A stretch of 64,000 bases of DNA, taken from NCBI RefSeq assembly GCF_900143185.1, contig NZ_FSRQ01000001.1, positions 1,860,001-1,924,000 of the forward strand, in the 5' to 3' direction. Every line of letters starts with the position of its first letter. Position 1 is the stretch's first letter. The position numbers and the translations under genes are program-made. Shown one piece after another: positions 34,977 through 43,703 of this stretch. Below the pieces are notes generated by a model that was not told the origin of the DNA, searched no databases, and was given only the letters and a program-made list of their open reading frames with translations. Origin of the DNA: Chryseobacterium scophthalmum. GTDB taxonomy: Bacteria; Bacteroidota; Bacteroidia; Flavobacteriales; Weeksellaceae.

Positions 34977-36149
34977 ATGAAGAAAAATCACTTAAAAATA
35001 ATCATCGCTGCCTTTATTATTGGCTCGTCATTTACCATTCATTCGTGCGGTAAAGATGAAGATATAACTTCTGCAATTCCAGTTATTGGAATAGCTCAGG
35101 ATCCTAATAATTTTAAAGGTGATATTACTAACGGACAAGTTGTAACACTTGATCCGATGAAGCTTTATAAACTCACCGGTATTGTTACGGTAAAAAATGG
35201 CGGAACTCTCGTTATTCCTGCCGGAACTAGAATTACTGCGACAGCAGGAGCTTCATCTTATGTTCTTGTAGAACAGGGTGGAAAATTTTATGCAAACGGA
35301 ACTCCCGGTTCACCAGTTTTATTTACATCAACAACAGCCGAAGCAGGAAATTGGGGTGGAATAGTTATTTGTGGCAAAGCTCCGATCAATACAGGAAATA
35401 CAAGTTCATCAGAAATCGGAAATTTAACTTACGGAGGTACCGATACTACCGATAATTCAGGATCACTGAATTATGTAAGAATTGAATACGCAGGTGCGGA
35501 CTTTTCAGCCGGTAAAAAATTTAACGGACTTTCTCTTTTCGGGATTGGTAACGAGACCAGAGTAGAAAGCGTAGCACTTTTAAATAATGCAGACGACGGT
35601 ATCGAAATTTATGGAGGAACGGTAAATGTTTCAAACATTGTTTCAATCGGAAATACCAATCATGCATTCAGTTATAAAGACGGATGGATTGGTAGTGCTA
35701 CAAATATTTATACCAAAAGAAAAGCAGACGGCACAGGAAATAATGGAATTAAAGGTATTAATAATACTACAAATCCTACTGCTTCTCCTCAATCAAGCGC
35801 AACTATCAAAAACGTGACAGTAATCGGAGGAAATGACACAGGCGAAGCTAATGGTATACTGTTATCATCGGGAGCGCAAGCAACGATTGAAAATGCCGTG
35901 ATTTCAAGTTGGAAAACAGGTATTAATTTACAAGGTGACGCAACCGTTACTTATTTTAACGGTCAAAGTAAAATAAAAGACATTCTATTTAATGCAACCA
36001 ATGTTACGACTAAGATTTCAGCTACTTCAACAGCAGGTACATCTGTAACAATTTTAGACAACACCTATACCGAAAAACCTGATGCAACCGGAGCCGGAAA
36101 CGGAATTTTAACACCAACTTGGGCAGTTGGTTGGTCCGGATTACAATAA
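34977..36149 (+). CDS. Surface-type lipoprotein with beta-helix-like repeats, paralogue 2
   Basis: 390 residues from ATG 34977, which begins the lipoprotein signal (MKKNHLKIIIAAFIIGS, Cys in IHSCGKDEDIT); an ATG at 34938 would add 13 residues. The body parallels the protein at 32283-33443 nearly from end to end: NFKGDITNGQVVTLDPMKLY, GGTLVIPAGTRITA, NWGGIVICGKAPIN, RIEYAGADFS, FNGLSLFGIGN, DDGIEIYGGTVNVSNIVSI, and the same ending GAGNGILTPTWAVGWSGLQ. It is a duplicated gene with a diverged promoter region, perhaps expressed separately. The binding target is unknown. Confidence 0.75.
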   Translation: MKKNHLKIIIAAFIIGSSFTIHSCGKDEDITSAIPVIGIAQDPNNFKGDITNGQVVTLDPMKLYKLTGIVTVKNGGTLVIPAGTRITATAGASSYVLVEQGGKFYANGTPGSPVLFTSTTAEAGNWGGIVICGKAPINTGNTSSSEIGNLTYGGTDTTDNSGSLNYVRIEYAGADFSAGKKFNGLSLFGIGNETRVESVALLNNADDGIEIYGGTVNVSNIVSIGNTNHAFSYKDGWIGSATNIYTKRKADGTGNNGIKGINNTTNPTASPQSSATIKNVTVIGGNDTGEANGILLSSGAQATIENAVISSWKTGINLQGDATVTYFNGQSKIKDILFNATNVTTKISATSTAGTSVTILDNTYTEKPDATGAGNGILTPTWAVGWSGLQ

Positions 36150-36170
36150 TTAAATTCAAAATCAATATTA

Positions 36171-36206
36171 AAATTCCTTAGAAATGTTTTCTGAGGAATT
36201 TTTGTT
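36171..36206 (+). terminator. Terminator after lipoprotein paralogue 2
   Basis: AAATTCCTTAGAAA / TTCTGAGGAATTTTTG stem with a short loop and T-rich tail. Confidence 0.75.
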
Positions 36207-36267
36207 TAAACAATAACTTATATCATTTATAATTTTCCTTATACCAATTTGTCTCACAATCTGGGCA

Positions 36268-36330
36268 GCTCCGGAGGAGCAATACCTTTGTAGGATAGTA
36301 ATAACCACAATTAGAACTCCGTAGGAGTTC
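36268..36330. repeat. Paired palindromes between genes
   Basis: GCTCCGGAGGAGC (36268-36280) and GAACTCCGTAGGAGTTC (36314-36330), about 33 bases apart. They resemble dispersed repeats I recall from related genomes; the exact family is not named. Confidence 0.5.
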
Positions 36331-36345
36331 AACCTTTTCCAATGA

Positions 36346-37239
36346 TCATTCTTTGAATTGAGAAGGCGTCATTCCCGTTTGAGATTTAAAGAATTTTGAA
36401 AAACTTGCCTGATCATAAAATCCCAAATCAAAAACAATATCTTTCACCGATTTTTTTGAAACTTTCAGAAGACGCTTTGCTTCAAGTAAAATCCTGTCCT
36501 GAATAAGCGATGAAGCTGAAGAATTAATGCTTTTTTTACAGATAATATTTAAATAATTGGGCGAAATATTGAGCTTTTTAGCATAAAAAGAAACCGACCG
36601 TTCTTCTTTAAAATATTCATCAATAAGGTTTAAAAATTTTGAAAAAACAGGATTCGAATGGTATTGCTCATCATTTTTAAAAATAAATTCTACCGCTTCA
36701 CTGATGAGTAATCCAATCATTTCGCTTCGCTTCTGAATCATTTCCCAAAAAACTGGTTCATCATTCAACAGTTTTTTGATGGTCTTAAATTCATAAGCCA
36801 GAAATTCAAAACTCGTATCTGAAAGATCTATTACGGGATGATTTTGGTAAAATAGTTGTGAAAACCTCAAAGCAGGAATTAAACTTTCAAACCAAGTTCT
36901 GCTGATCATCAACTGATATCCTACCGTTCCAGCTTCAATTTCCCATTGATGCACCTGATCGGGGAAAACAAGATGAATCTGACGATTTTTCACTTCATAA
37001 TCTACAAAATCGATGGTGTGATTCCCTTTTGCTTTTTCAAAAATATTAATGATAAAAAAATCATGCTTGTGCGGATCATCGATAGAACGTTCTCCATAAA
37101 GCTCATTAAACAAGAGACGCGTTTCCAAAGAATGATCATCCTTGAAATCCTGAATACCTAAAACCGGAAAATGATCTGAACGACGGCTCACTCCGAATGA
37201 TTTTTGCCTAAAATTAGTGAAATTTATGCAGGAAATCAT
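36346..37239 (-). CDS. AraC-family transcriptional regulator
   Basis: 297 residues. The N-terminal cupin-like domain (about 30-170) contains DDPHKHDFFIINIFEKA and IHLVFPDQVHQWE; the C-terminal AraC HTH pair is SVSFYAKKLNISPNYLNIICKK split over the first helix set and SVKDIVFDLGFYDQASFSKFFK. It is the third gene of an operon with the ankyrin and amidohydrolase genes, 24 bases after the former, so it may regulate that operon. The ligand is unknown. Confidence 0.87.
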   Translation of the reverse strand: MISCINFTNFRQKSFGVSRRSDHFPVLGIQDFKDDHSLETRLLFNELYGERSIDDPHKHDFFIINIFEKAKGNHTIDFVDYEVKNRQIHLVFPDQVHQWEIEAGTVGYQLMISRTWFESLIPALRFSQLFYQNHPVIDLSDTSFEFLAYEFKTIKKLLNDEPVFWEMIQKRSEMIGLLISEAVEFIFKNDEQYHSNPVFSKFLNLIDEYFKEERSVSFYAKKLNISPNYLNIICKKSINSSASSLIQDRILLEAKRLLKVSKKSVKDIVFDLGFYDQASFSKFFKSQTGMTPSQFKE

Positions 37240-37263
37240 TTTCAGAATATAAGTTGAGACAAT

Positions 37264-37929
37264 TTATGATTCTAAAATTTTTACAATCTCTTTATAACCT
37301 AAAGATTTTGCGTGCTCCAAAGCGGTAATTCCTTCGTTATCGGCGATATCTTTTGCGCCTTTATCTTTAAGAATCTGAACAATTTGCTGATATTTTAAAC
37401 TACCGTCACCTAAAATCACCGCTTCCATTAAAGCAGTCCATCCCAATCTGTTCACATGATTAATCGGAAAACCTTCCGTATTCGCCAAAACTTTTACCGT
37501 TTCTACATGACCTCTTTCACAGGCAGGAATTAAAGCCGTTCCATTGTATCTGTTAAAAACATCAAAACGAGCTCCGTTTTTCAGAAATAATTTTACCAAT
37601 TCGGTCTGTCCGTTTGCACCCGCAAACAAAAACGGACTGTCCAATTGTTGATCCTGCAGATTAACATCCGCTTTATATTTGACAAGAAGTTTCGCAATTT
37701 TTATCTTTTTTCCTACGGCTGCAAGAAGCAGCAAGGATCTTCCTCTCGAATCTTTCGTATTCACATCGGCTCCGTTTTCCAAAGCCGTTCTTAATCCTTC
37801 TGCATTATTGCTCTTTACAAGCTCAATCACATTTTCACCATTAATCATAATTTCTTTTACAGGTTGAGAAAAGCTTTTTTCGCAAGCATTTACACTGATA
37901 AAACACAACAGAAAAAACAAAACTTTCAT
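37264..37929 (-). CDS. Exported ankyrin-repeat protein
   Basis: 221 residues with a lipoprotein-like signal (MKVLFFLLCFISVNACEKS, Cys16). Five to six ankyrin repeats follow from about residue 35, for example AEGLRTALENGADVNTKDSR, GQTELVKLFLKNGARFDV and NEGITALEHAKSLGYKEI. Ankyrin proteins of this type are protein-binding; in the periplasm they often protect against oxidative stress in partnership with a catalase, but none is nearby. Second gene of the operon, 18 bases downstream of the amidohydrolase gene. Confidence 0.82.
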   Translation of the reverse strand: MKVLFFLLCFISVNACEKSFSQPVKEIMINGENVIELVKSNNAEGLRTALENGADVNTKDSRGRSLLLLAAVGKKIKIAKLLVKYKADVNLQDQQLDSPFLFAGANGQTELVKLFLKNGARFDVFNRYNGTALIPACERGHVETVKVLANTEGFPINHVNRLGWTALMEAVILGDGSLKYQQIVQILKDKGAKDIADNEGITALEHAKSLGYKEIVKILES

Positions 37930-37947
37930 CGCCTGATTTTTATTTAA

Positions 37948-39285
37948 TTAAAATACCACGTTCCCTCTATAAATAAGAGATTCTACGTTTGAAATTCTTG
38001 ATATCGCTTCTGCAGAACAGCTTGCATTCAGCAAAACAAAATCGGCATCAGCACCTATTTTCGGCCATTGCTGAACACCTTTATCATCCAAAGGAGTTAG
38101 ATTTGCCGTTGCTAATTTTAAACTTCTTGAAAGCAAAAATTCAGTCGACTGACCGTAAAGCTGAGCATACAGATTGGCTTTCTCTAAAACACTTCCGGTT
38201 CCGTACGTATTCCAATGATCGATGATACTGTCGTTTCCGGTATAAACGGTTACATTATGTTTTTGTAAAGTCGGGAGCGGCATGATCAAATTTCCGATAG
38301 GAATCGTTGAAGCAATTCCCACTTGAGCATTGCCTAATTTTTCGGCAATCTCTTCCTGTTTTATTTTATCTAATTTACCTAAAATAAAACAATGACTAAA
38401 AAATGTTTTTCCTTTTAGAGAAGGATTTTCATTCACTTTATCGATAAGGTATTCAACCGTTTTCAAACCTGATTCTCCGGTTTCATGCAAGTGAATATCA
38501 ATTCCTTTTTGATGATCTAAAGCAAGTTGTACCGTAAAATCAATTGTTTTTTCAATCGCTCCGTCAATCGTGTAAGGATCTACTCCACCGATGAAATCGA
38601 TATTCATCTGAGCTGCTTCTTTCAAATAAGGAACAGAATTTTTGTAAAAAACTCCGTGCTGCGGAAAGGCAACAATTTCAGCCCCGAAACTTTTCTTTTT
38701 ATTATCTAAAGCTTTCTGTAAATTTTTCAAAGAATCGAGTTTGGAAGTAGGCTCAATATTCACATGACTTCTTGCAAAAGCAGTTCCTTTAGACTGAATC
38801 AATTCAATCATTTTTTCTGCTTTATAGGTAGAATTTTTCAGAATTTCCGGCATGATTTGTTCTTCCAAAGCAATCATTCCTTTTACTCCGCCTTTTCTTT
38901 TTCTTACAGCCTGCCATTTGTCGCCATAAAAAGTTTTATCAAGGTGAATGTGCATATCTTTAAAAGCCGGAAGCATCAAAAATCCTTTTGCATCCACTGC
39001 TGTTGCTTTAGGATTATTCGGAGCTATTTTTGTAATTTTCCCATTTTCTGTTTCCACCAAAAACAAATCTGTCTTTGTAGAAACCACTTCGCCTTCTTCG
39101 TATTCAAAACCGGTTTCAAGACGGACATTTTTAACAATTAATTTGCCATTTACTCCTAAAACTTTATCTTCAGAAAGCATTTTTGCACTCATCACTGTAG
39201 GCGTTAAAGTAATTCCAGCCATTGCTAAAGCAGAGCTTTTCAAAAAATCTTTTCGCGAAATATTATTAGACCTTTCCATATTCAA
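37948..39285 (-). CDS. Amidohydrolase, cytosine-deaminase-like, Tat-type leader
   Basis: 445 residues. The N-terminus (ISRKDFLKSSALAMAG) looks like a Tat signal, although the second Arg of the twin-arginine pair is Lys. Metal-binding HxH is in FKDMHIHLDK; further ligands are in GIDIHLHETG and TFFSHC, and the TGNDSIIDHWNTYGTGS block is the CodA-like end of the active site. The substrate is probably a pyrimidine-like or other cyclic amide or amidine. A start two codons downstream (MERSNN) is equally possible. First gene of a three-gene operon with a palindrome over its promoter. Confidence 0.8.
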   Translation of the reverse strand: MNMERSNNISRKDFLKSSALAMAGITLTPTVMSAKMLSEDKVLGVNGKLIVKNVRLETGFEYEEGEVVSTKTDLFLVETENGKITKIAPNNPKATAVDAKGFLMLPAFKDMHIHLDKTFYGDKWQAVRKRKGGVKGMIALEEQIMPEILKNSTYKAEKMIELIQSKGTAFARSHVNIEPTSKLDSLKNLQKALDNKKKSFGAEIVAFPQHGVFYKNSVPYLKEAAQMNIDFIGGVDPYTIDGAIEKTIDFTVQLALDHQKGIDIHLHETGESGLKTVEYLIDKVNENPSLKGKTFFSHCFILGKLDKIKQEEIAEKLGNAQVGIASTIPIGNLIMPLPTLQKHNVTVYTGNDSIIDHWNTYGTGSVLEKANLYAQLYGQSTEFLLSRSLKLATANLTPLDDKGVQQWPKIGADADFVLLNASCSAEAISRISNVESLIYRGNVVF

Positions 39286-39290
39286 TTTCT

Positions 39291-39334
39291 ATGATACAAA
39301 ATTAGTAAGAACTAAGGTCTTAGAATTGTATCAT
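39291..39334. promoter_or_regulatory. Palindromic operator-like site over the amidohydrolase promoter
   Basis: Nine-base inverted repeat ATGATACAA (39291-39299) / TTGTATCAT (39326-39334), with a second palindrome CTAAGGTCTTAG inside. A minus-strand -7 box (TAATTTTG, 39297-39304) overlaps the left arm. The site starts six bases upstream of the amidohydrolase start codon and would suit a dimeric repressor or activator. Confidence 0.45.
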
Positions 39335-39446
39335 TTATCACATTGCTTGTATGAATTTTTTGATTTTCTTTTGTCTTGAAGCAAAAGAAGCCTCCATTAA
39401 AAATTAAAAAGAAGTGAAGGTTAAATCAATTTCAATATAGAAATAT

Positions 39447-39718
39447 ACAGTTGGTTATCTTTTAGGAAGGACAAAAAGGTAAACACCTTTAAAGATCCTA
39501 CAATGCTCAACTGTTTTTTTAACGATATCGAAAAATTTGATCTCGAAAATAAAAAGCACCTGCTTTCTGCTGTAGTAGATGGTATTATTCAGGTTTTGAA
39601 AATCAAAAAATATTGCTGTGCTTTAGTTCTGTTTCATAATACAAAAACAGAACATTATTATAACACAAAACCCACTGCAAAATTGCAGTGGGTTTTATTT
39701 ATCTGCCACACGATATAA
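39447..39718 (+). pseudogene. Decayed XRE-type regulator, C-terminal remnant
   Basis: One frame at 39447 reads TVGYLLGRTKR, the usual end of an XRE helix-turn-helix domain in Flavobacteria. After a shift of frame the sequence continues NTFKDPTMLNCF, NDIEKFDLENKKHLLSAV and DGIIQVLKIKK, the matching C-terminal part. The upstream HTH region is lost in stops and shifts. The open frame then runs through a terminator hairpin, so the original stop has also gone. The 71-codon ATG frame at 39503 is thus not an intact gene. Identification is by motif recognition only. Confidence 0.5.
39665..39700. terminator. Bidirectional terminator at the end of the RHS operon
   Basis: Perfect palindrome AAAACCCACTGCA / TGCAGTGGGTTTT. 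It lies about 60 bases past the last gene of the minus-strand RHS operon. A second small hairpin (CACGAT/ATCGTG, 39709-39723) with a GC-rich tail sits between them. Confidence 0.75.
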
Positions 39719-39760
39719 TCGTGCGGGAGCGAAGGGGCGAGCGGGGAACTTTACTTATTA

Positions 39761-40201
39761 TTATTTAAATATAGTATTCTCTTTTACAAAAGCTATATCT
39801 GCAGAATTTGTGATAATATAAACATCTCCTTCATCTTTAGATTTTTTACCATTATAATAAATAATTTCCTTATCAGAAATTACCTTTACACTATCACCAA
39901 TTTGTCTTTCGGCAAATATAGGTAAGTAAATTTCAGCTTGTTTCCCTTTAATCTGGTAAGGATATATTCCTTTTTCTAATTTTTTTGAAAAATCTTGAAC
40001 ATTTGAATTAACTATATTTAAGTTTAATATACCAAAACTATGATTACGAGATATTTTTATATCTGTAACAGTTCCTTCAAATACAACCCCATTTTTTAAA
40101 ACTTTATTTTTTTCAGCATATTCTTCTGTTCCTGTTTTTTTTAAGAATATTATCATTCCTACAAAAACAATAAACATTATTATAAATCTTAAATATTTCA
40201 T
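39761..40201 (-). CDS. Small membrane-anchored protein after the RHS gene, candidate immunity/partner
   Basis: 146 residues with one N-terminal membrane helix (about 5-20) and a soluble beta-rich domain (VVFEGTVTDIKISRNHSFGI; KGKQAEIYLPIFAERQIGD; KVISDKEIIYYNGKKS). No family recognised. It starts nine bases after the stop of the RHS gene, at the place where polymorphic-toxin loci usually encode an immunity protein. That role is inference from position; it could equally be a surface assembly factor. Confidence 0.6.
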   Translation of the reverse strand: MKYLRFIIMFIVFVGMIIFLKKTGTEEYAEKNKVLKNGVVFEGTVTDIKISRNHSFGILNLNIVNSNVQDFSKKLEKGIYPYQIKGKQAEIYLPIFAERQIGDSVKVISDKEIIYYNGKKSKDEGDVYIITNSADIAFVKENTIFK

Positions 40202-40210
40202 ATAAATTTA

Positions 40211-43200
40211 TTAATTAAATTGAGGAGCATGATATATATTTCTTGGGTTGGGATTCATTAGGGCTGAAACAATAGGACTCCCAGCATTTGAAATCCTATC
40301 TAAAATACTTCTTTGTGCGGTCGGTTTCATTTTGTTAATTAAATATGTTTTCGAAACTGAAAGATTACCAGATCCTAGATTAACTGCTCCGCCGACCCCT
40401 ATATTTCCGCCTATGGAATATCCATACCATCCTTTATCTGTCCAATTTCCCGTTCCCGAAAAACGACTAGCACTAACACCACCTCCCGCAATTACTTTCA
40501 CATCAGCAGAACCTCCAGCTGATATAGTGGTTCCTTCAAAAGATGCTGGATCTATTGCCCTTGTAGAGTTATTATAAGCTACAAAAAGACTAGCTCCAAC
40601 AGTACCTGAAAGACCTCCTTGTTCTCCTCCAGAGGAACCCAAATGTCCTCCAGCATAAACATAATTATAACCGCCGTAAGTTTTATCTGTAAATTGAACA
40701 ACAGAAGCTTCTAAACCTGCATTTGCTCCAGCTCCAAAGCTAGCTCCTACATCTGCTTGTACGGTATAACCTACAGCAAAGCGATTAACATCAATATTTT
40801 TCGCTCCAATATCTATGGTTTTATTTTCTTTAAGATTTAAAGGAACATTTATAACTTTCTCTTCTCCGGCTGTTTCAATTCTCCATTCTTTTTTATCCTT
40901 ACCTCTTATAACAATATCCTCAGTTTGTCTTCCATCCGGGTCGATAAATCTTATCGGATTATTAAACGCATAATTATATGGGCTATGACGAGTCATCTTC
41001 TCCGCCAACGGATCCACAACACCCCACCTTCCAATATCCGGCATATAGAATCTTGCGCCGTAATCATACATTCCCGTTTCCTGAAGTTCTTTGCCGTTGT
41101 ACTTGTACTGATAAGAAGGATTTCCTACTAAACCATTATATCCTTCATGCTTCAAACCAAAAGGATAATAGTTGTTTTCCTCAAGAACTTCTATGCTGCT
41201 CCCATTATGCATGTAACTTAACCTTGTATTTCCTAAATGATCGCTGTAATTGTAAATATACTTATTTTTTACAAAATCAAAATATCCTTCTGAAGTGGGT
41301 ACAAACTGGAGCCCCGAAGGGTTCAGTGGAGTAAATGGACCTCCATAATAGTAATACTGAAAACCATCTAGATAATCTGTTTCTGCAAGTGATCCACTCA
41401 TTGGATTATTGGTTATTATATATTTTTTTAACTTCATTCCATCAGCCCGATAAATATAATTTGTCTGGCTATTTAATTTTCCACCACCTGTAGTAATATT
41501 AGATGGTAGATTTAAATAATTGTATACAATCGAAGTTATACCTTTATCTAAATGTTTATTCATATTTCCATTGGGGTCATAGGTAAAAACATTTTGCAAA
41601 GCATTGTATCCTGAAGAGTTATTGACAACTCCTTGAGGAAGCGTTATTTTATCTAAATGGTTACCAGTGTAATTATAAATTAAATCATCAATTTTCTCAG
41701 CAGTGGTTCCTGAAGAAGGTTTTGAAAATCTTTTTAAACTAGCAATATTTCCGTTGAGGTCATAGGTAAGCTGCTCATTATAGTTATTATTGTTGATAAG
41801 TGATGAGCCGGGTTCTGAATAAATTCCTTGTTGAAGTCTGTTTAGTCCATCATACGTGTAAGAATATCTACGTTTATTATCATTAGGATTTGTTGATGTT
41901 TTCCAGTCAATCTCTGCAATATTACCGTTGAACTTACCCGTTGAAAGATTTGTATTTTCAGGATTGGTGTATTTTATTGCATATCCGAAAAGGTCTCCAT
42001 TATTTAAGTCATTCGGATTGTTAATCTGCGTCATCCAGCCTCGGATATTATACAGATAATCTACCTGTTGCAAGCCGTTTCCGGAAACTGTACCACCTAC
42101 TTTTTTGCTTTCCAGCTGTGATAATTCATTATACTTATTCTGAGCAAGATATTCCGCAGGATTATTATCAACCTGATGAGTATGAATTAATAACCTGTTT
42201 TGATGGTCATAAGTAAAGTTTTCGGTAATCACTCTTTCGGTATCACTATCCAATCTTTTATGTTTGGTAATTGCCATCTTTGGAGTTCCTGAAAAATCAA
42301 GCTCAGATTCTGTTTTCGTATAGCCTCCCAAATGATTAATAGAATGACTTCCGATTGCTCTTCCTTTCGTATCGTACCAGGTGTAGTTCTTCGTCCAGCT
42401 GTCATCTTCAATGTTTTTTACATAAGAAGCTAAAGGCAAACTTTTGGTATTAATATTTAAAGTTAGATCATCTGTCAATAATGGTAGATTAGTGACTGTA
42501 GAAGTAAATGATGGCGTATAAGGAGGATAGGTGTCGTAATAATTAACGGATAAAACTGTTTCTATATCAAGAAAATATCCGTTACTGTAATACACATCCA
42601 TTCCACTTTTTGTGAAACCTGTTCTGCTTCGGGATTCTATAATAATATGTGGTCCTGCCTGACTTTGCATACTGTCTCTGCTACCTCCTCGAATGATTCC
42701 TGTATAAGCCACTCTTCCCAATTGATCATATTTTGTAATGAGCCATTTTTCCTGCTGTCTCAAGTTGGCATCCTGAGTCATAATCAATCGGTCTGCTTTA
42801 TCATAAACCATATATTCCCAACCTTTTCCAGGAAGCCTCTTTTCTACCAAACGATTTCTGCCATCATAGCGATATCGGTAGCATAAGTCATTTAAATTAA
42901 TATCTTCGTATGCAATAGCAGTTCCTGCAACAAGATTTTGATAAATAATGGCTGCGTTCGGCGGAATAACATAGGAGAGCTGGTTATATTCATTATAAAC
43001 ATAGTAAGTATCTGCTTTTTCCGTATCATTTATAACTTTTCTTACTAATAAAGTCTGACCTTCTTCATTTTTGAATTCGATAGTCTTGTTACCGTCTTCA
43101 TCAGTGATGCTATTTTTATAGAGTTGCGCAGTGCCATAACTGCCGTTCTGGATAAGTCCAGATTTGGTAGCATCGTTTTCCCATGTTGTTGTGGTGGTAT

Positions 43201-43693
43201 ATTTGATCACTTCACCTACAATATTCGCATCATAATCAAACTTTACTGGTTTATCACTCCAGGCTTGCCCGACCTGTTTCTGTTCTAAAACTCTGTCTAA
43301 TGGTGAATTCTCAAATTCTTTTTTTGAAAATATGATTTCTGAACCGTAAATGTCGGTTTGGGTAGCATTTCCTAAAGGATTGGTTACGATGGCTCCATTA
43401 GCTGTTCCTGATTGGGGAACAGGTAAGAAATCTTTAACCTGTCTTCCGAAAGCATCATATTCTATATGGGTAACCACATCTCTCTGCAGTGGAGATGCTT
43501 TGATATTCACAACCTGTTTAGGTCTACCCAAACCATCAAAATATTGCACGCTCTCTACACTTTTCGGTGTGGAAGCTGTAGGATCAGTCAAATAGTTTTT
43601 TGAATAGACATAATTTTCATTGGTGCTCAAAGTCTGCGCATGGAAAAGCCCCACTACAAACAATGTACTTATTGGGATGATTATTTTTTTCAT
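40211..43693 (-). CDS. DUF6443/RHS-repeat surface protein with glycine-rich C-terminal tip
   Basis: 1160 residues with a signal peptide (MKKIIIPISTLFVVGLFHAQ). The N-terminal region matches DUF6443 (SVQYFDGLGRPKQVVNIKAS; HIEYDAFGRQVKDFLPVPQ). The middle is built of YD repeats (YDGRNRLVEKRLPGKGWEY; YDQLGRVAYTGI; YTYDGLNRLQQGIY) that form a hollow shell in known RHS proteins. The RHS core ends at about 860-925 with YPFGLKHEGYNG, YDYGARFYMPDIGRWGVVDP and NNPIRFIDPDGR. The 237-residue tip that follows (bases 40214-40927) is glycine-rich and beta-like, with no toxin motif I recognise. Third gene of a four-gene operon. Confidence 0.85.
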   Translation of the reverse strand: MKKIIIPISTLFVVGLFHAQTLSTNENYVYSKNYLTDPTASTPKSVESVQYFDGLGRPKQVVNIKASPLQRDVVTHIEYDAFGRQVKDFLPVPQSGTANGAIVTNPLGNATQTDIYGSEIIFSKKEFENSPLDRVLEQKQVGQAWSDKPVKFDYDANIVGEVIKYTTTTTWENDATKSGLIQNGSYGTAQLYKNSITDEDGNKTIEFKNEEGQTLLVRKVINDTEKADTYYVYNEYNQLSYVIPPNAAIIYQNLVAGTAIAYEDINLNDLCYRYRYDGRNRLVEKRLPGKGWEYMVYDKADRLIMTQDANLRQQEKWLITKYDQLGRVAYTGIIRGGSRDSMQSQAGPHIIIESRSRTGFTKSGMDVYYSNGYFLDIETVLSVNYYDTYPPYTPSFTSTVTNLPLLTDDLTLNINTKSLPLASYVKNIEDDSWTKNYTWYDTKGRAIGSHSINHLGGYTKTESELDFSGTPKMAITKHKRLDSDTERVITENFTYDHQNRLLIHTHQVDNNPAEYLAQNKYNELSQLESKKVGGTVSGNGLQQVDYLYNIRGWMTQINNPNDLNNGDLFGYAIKYTNPENTNLSTGKFNGNIAEIDWKTSTNPNDNKRRYSYTYDGLNRLQQGIYSEPGSSLINNNNYNEQLTYDLNGNIASLKRFSKPSSGTTAEKIDDLIYNYTGNHLDKITLPQGVVNNSSGYNALQNVFTYDPNGNMNKHLDKGITSIVYNYLNLPSNITTGGGKLNSQTNYIYRADGMKLKKYIITNNPMSGSLAETDYLDGFQYYYYGGPFTPLNPSGLQFVPTSEGYFDFVKNKYIYNYSDHLGNTRLSYMHNGSSIEVLEENNYYPFGLKHEGYNGLVGNPSYQYKYNGKELQETGMYDYGARFYMPDIGRWGVVDPLAEKMTRHSPYNYAFNNPIRFIDPDGRQTEDIVIRGKDKKEWRIETAGEEKVINVPLNLKENKTIDIGAKNIDVNRFAVGYTVQADVGASFGAGANAGLEASVVQFTDKTYGGYNYVYAGGHLGSSGGEQGGLSGTVGASLFVAYNNSTRAIDPASFEGTTISAGGSADVKVIAGGGVSASRFSGTGNWTDKGWYGYSIGGNIGVGGAVNLGSGNLSVSKTYLINKMKPTAQRSILDRISNAGSPIVSALMNPNPRNIYHAPQFN

Positions 43694-43703
43694 GATTTGG
43701 TTT

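Noticed and set aside
39503..39718. Intact 71-codon gene
   Set aside because: The upstream frame continues its homology in another frame and the open frame runs through a terminator, so it is a fragment of a decayed gene.
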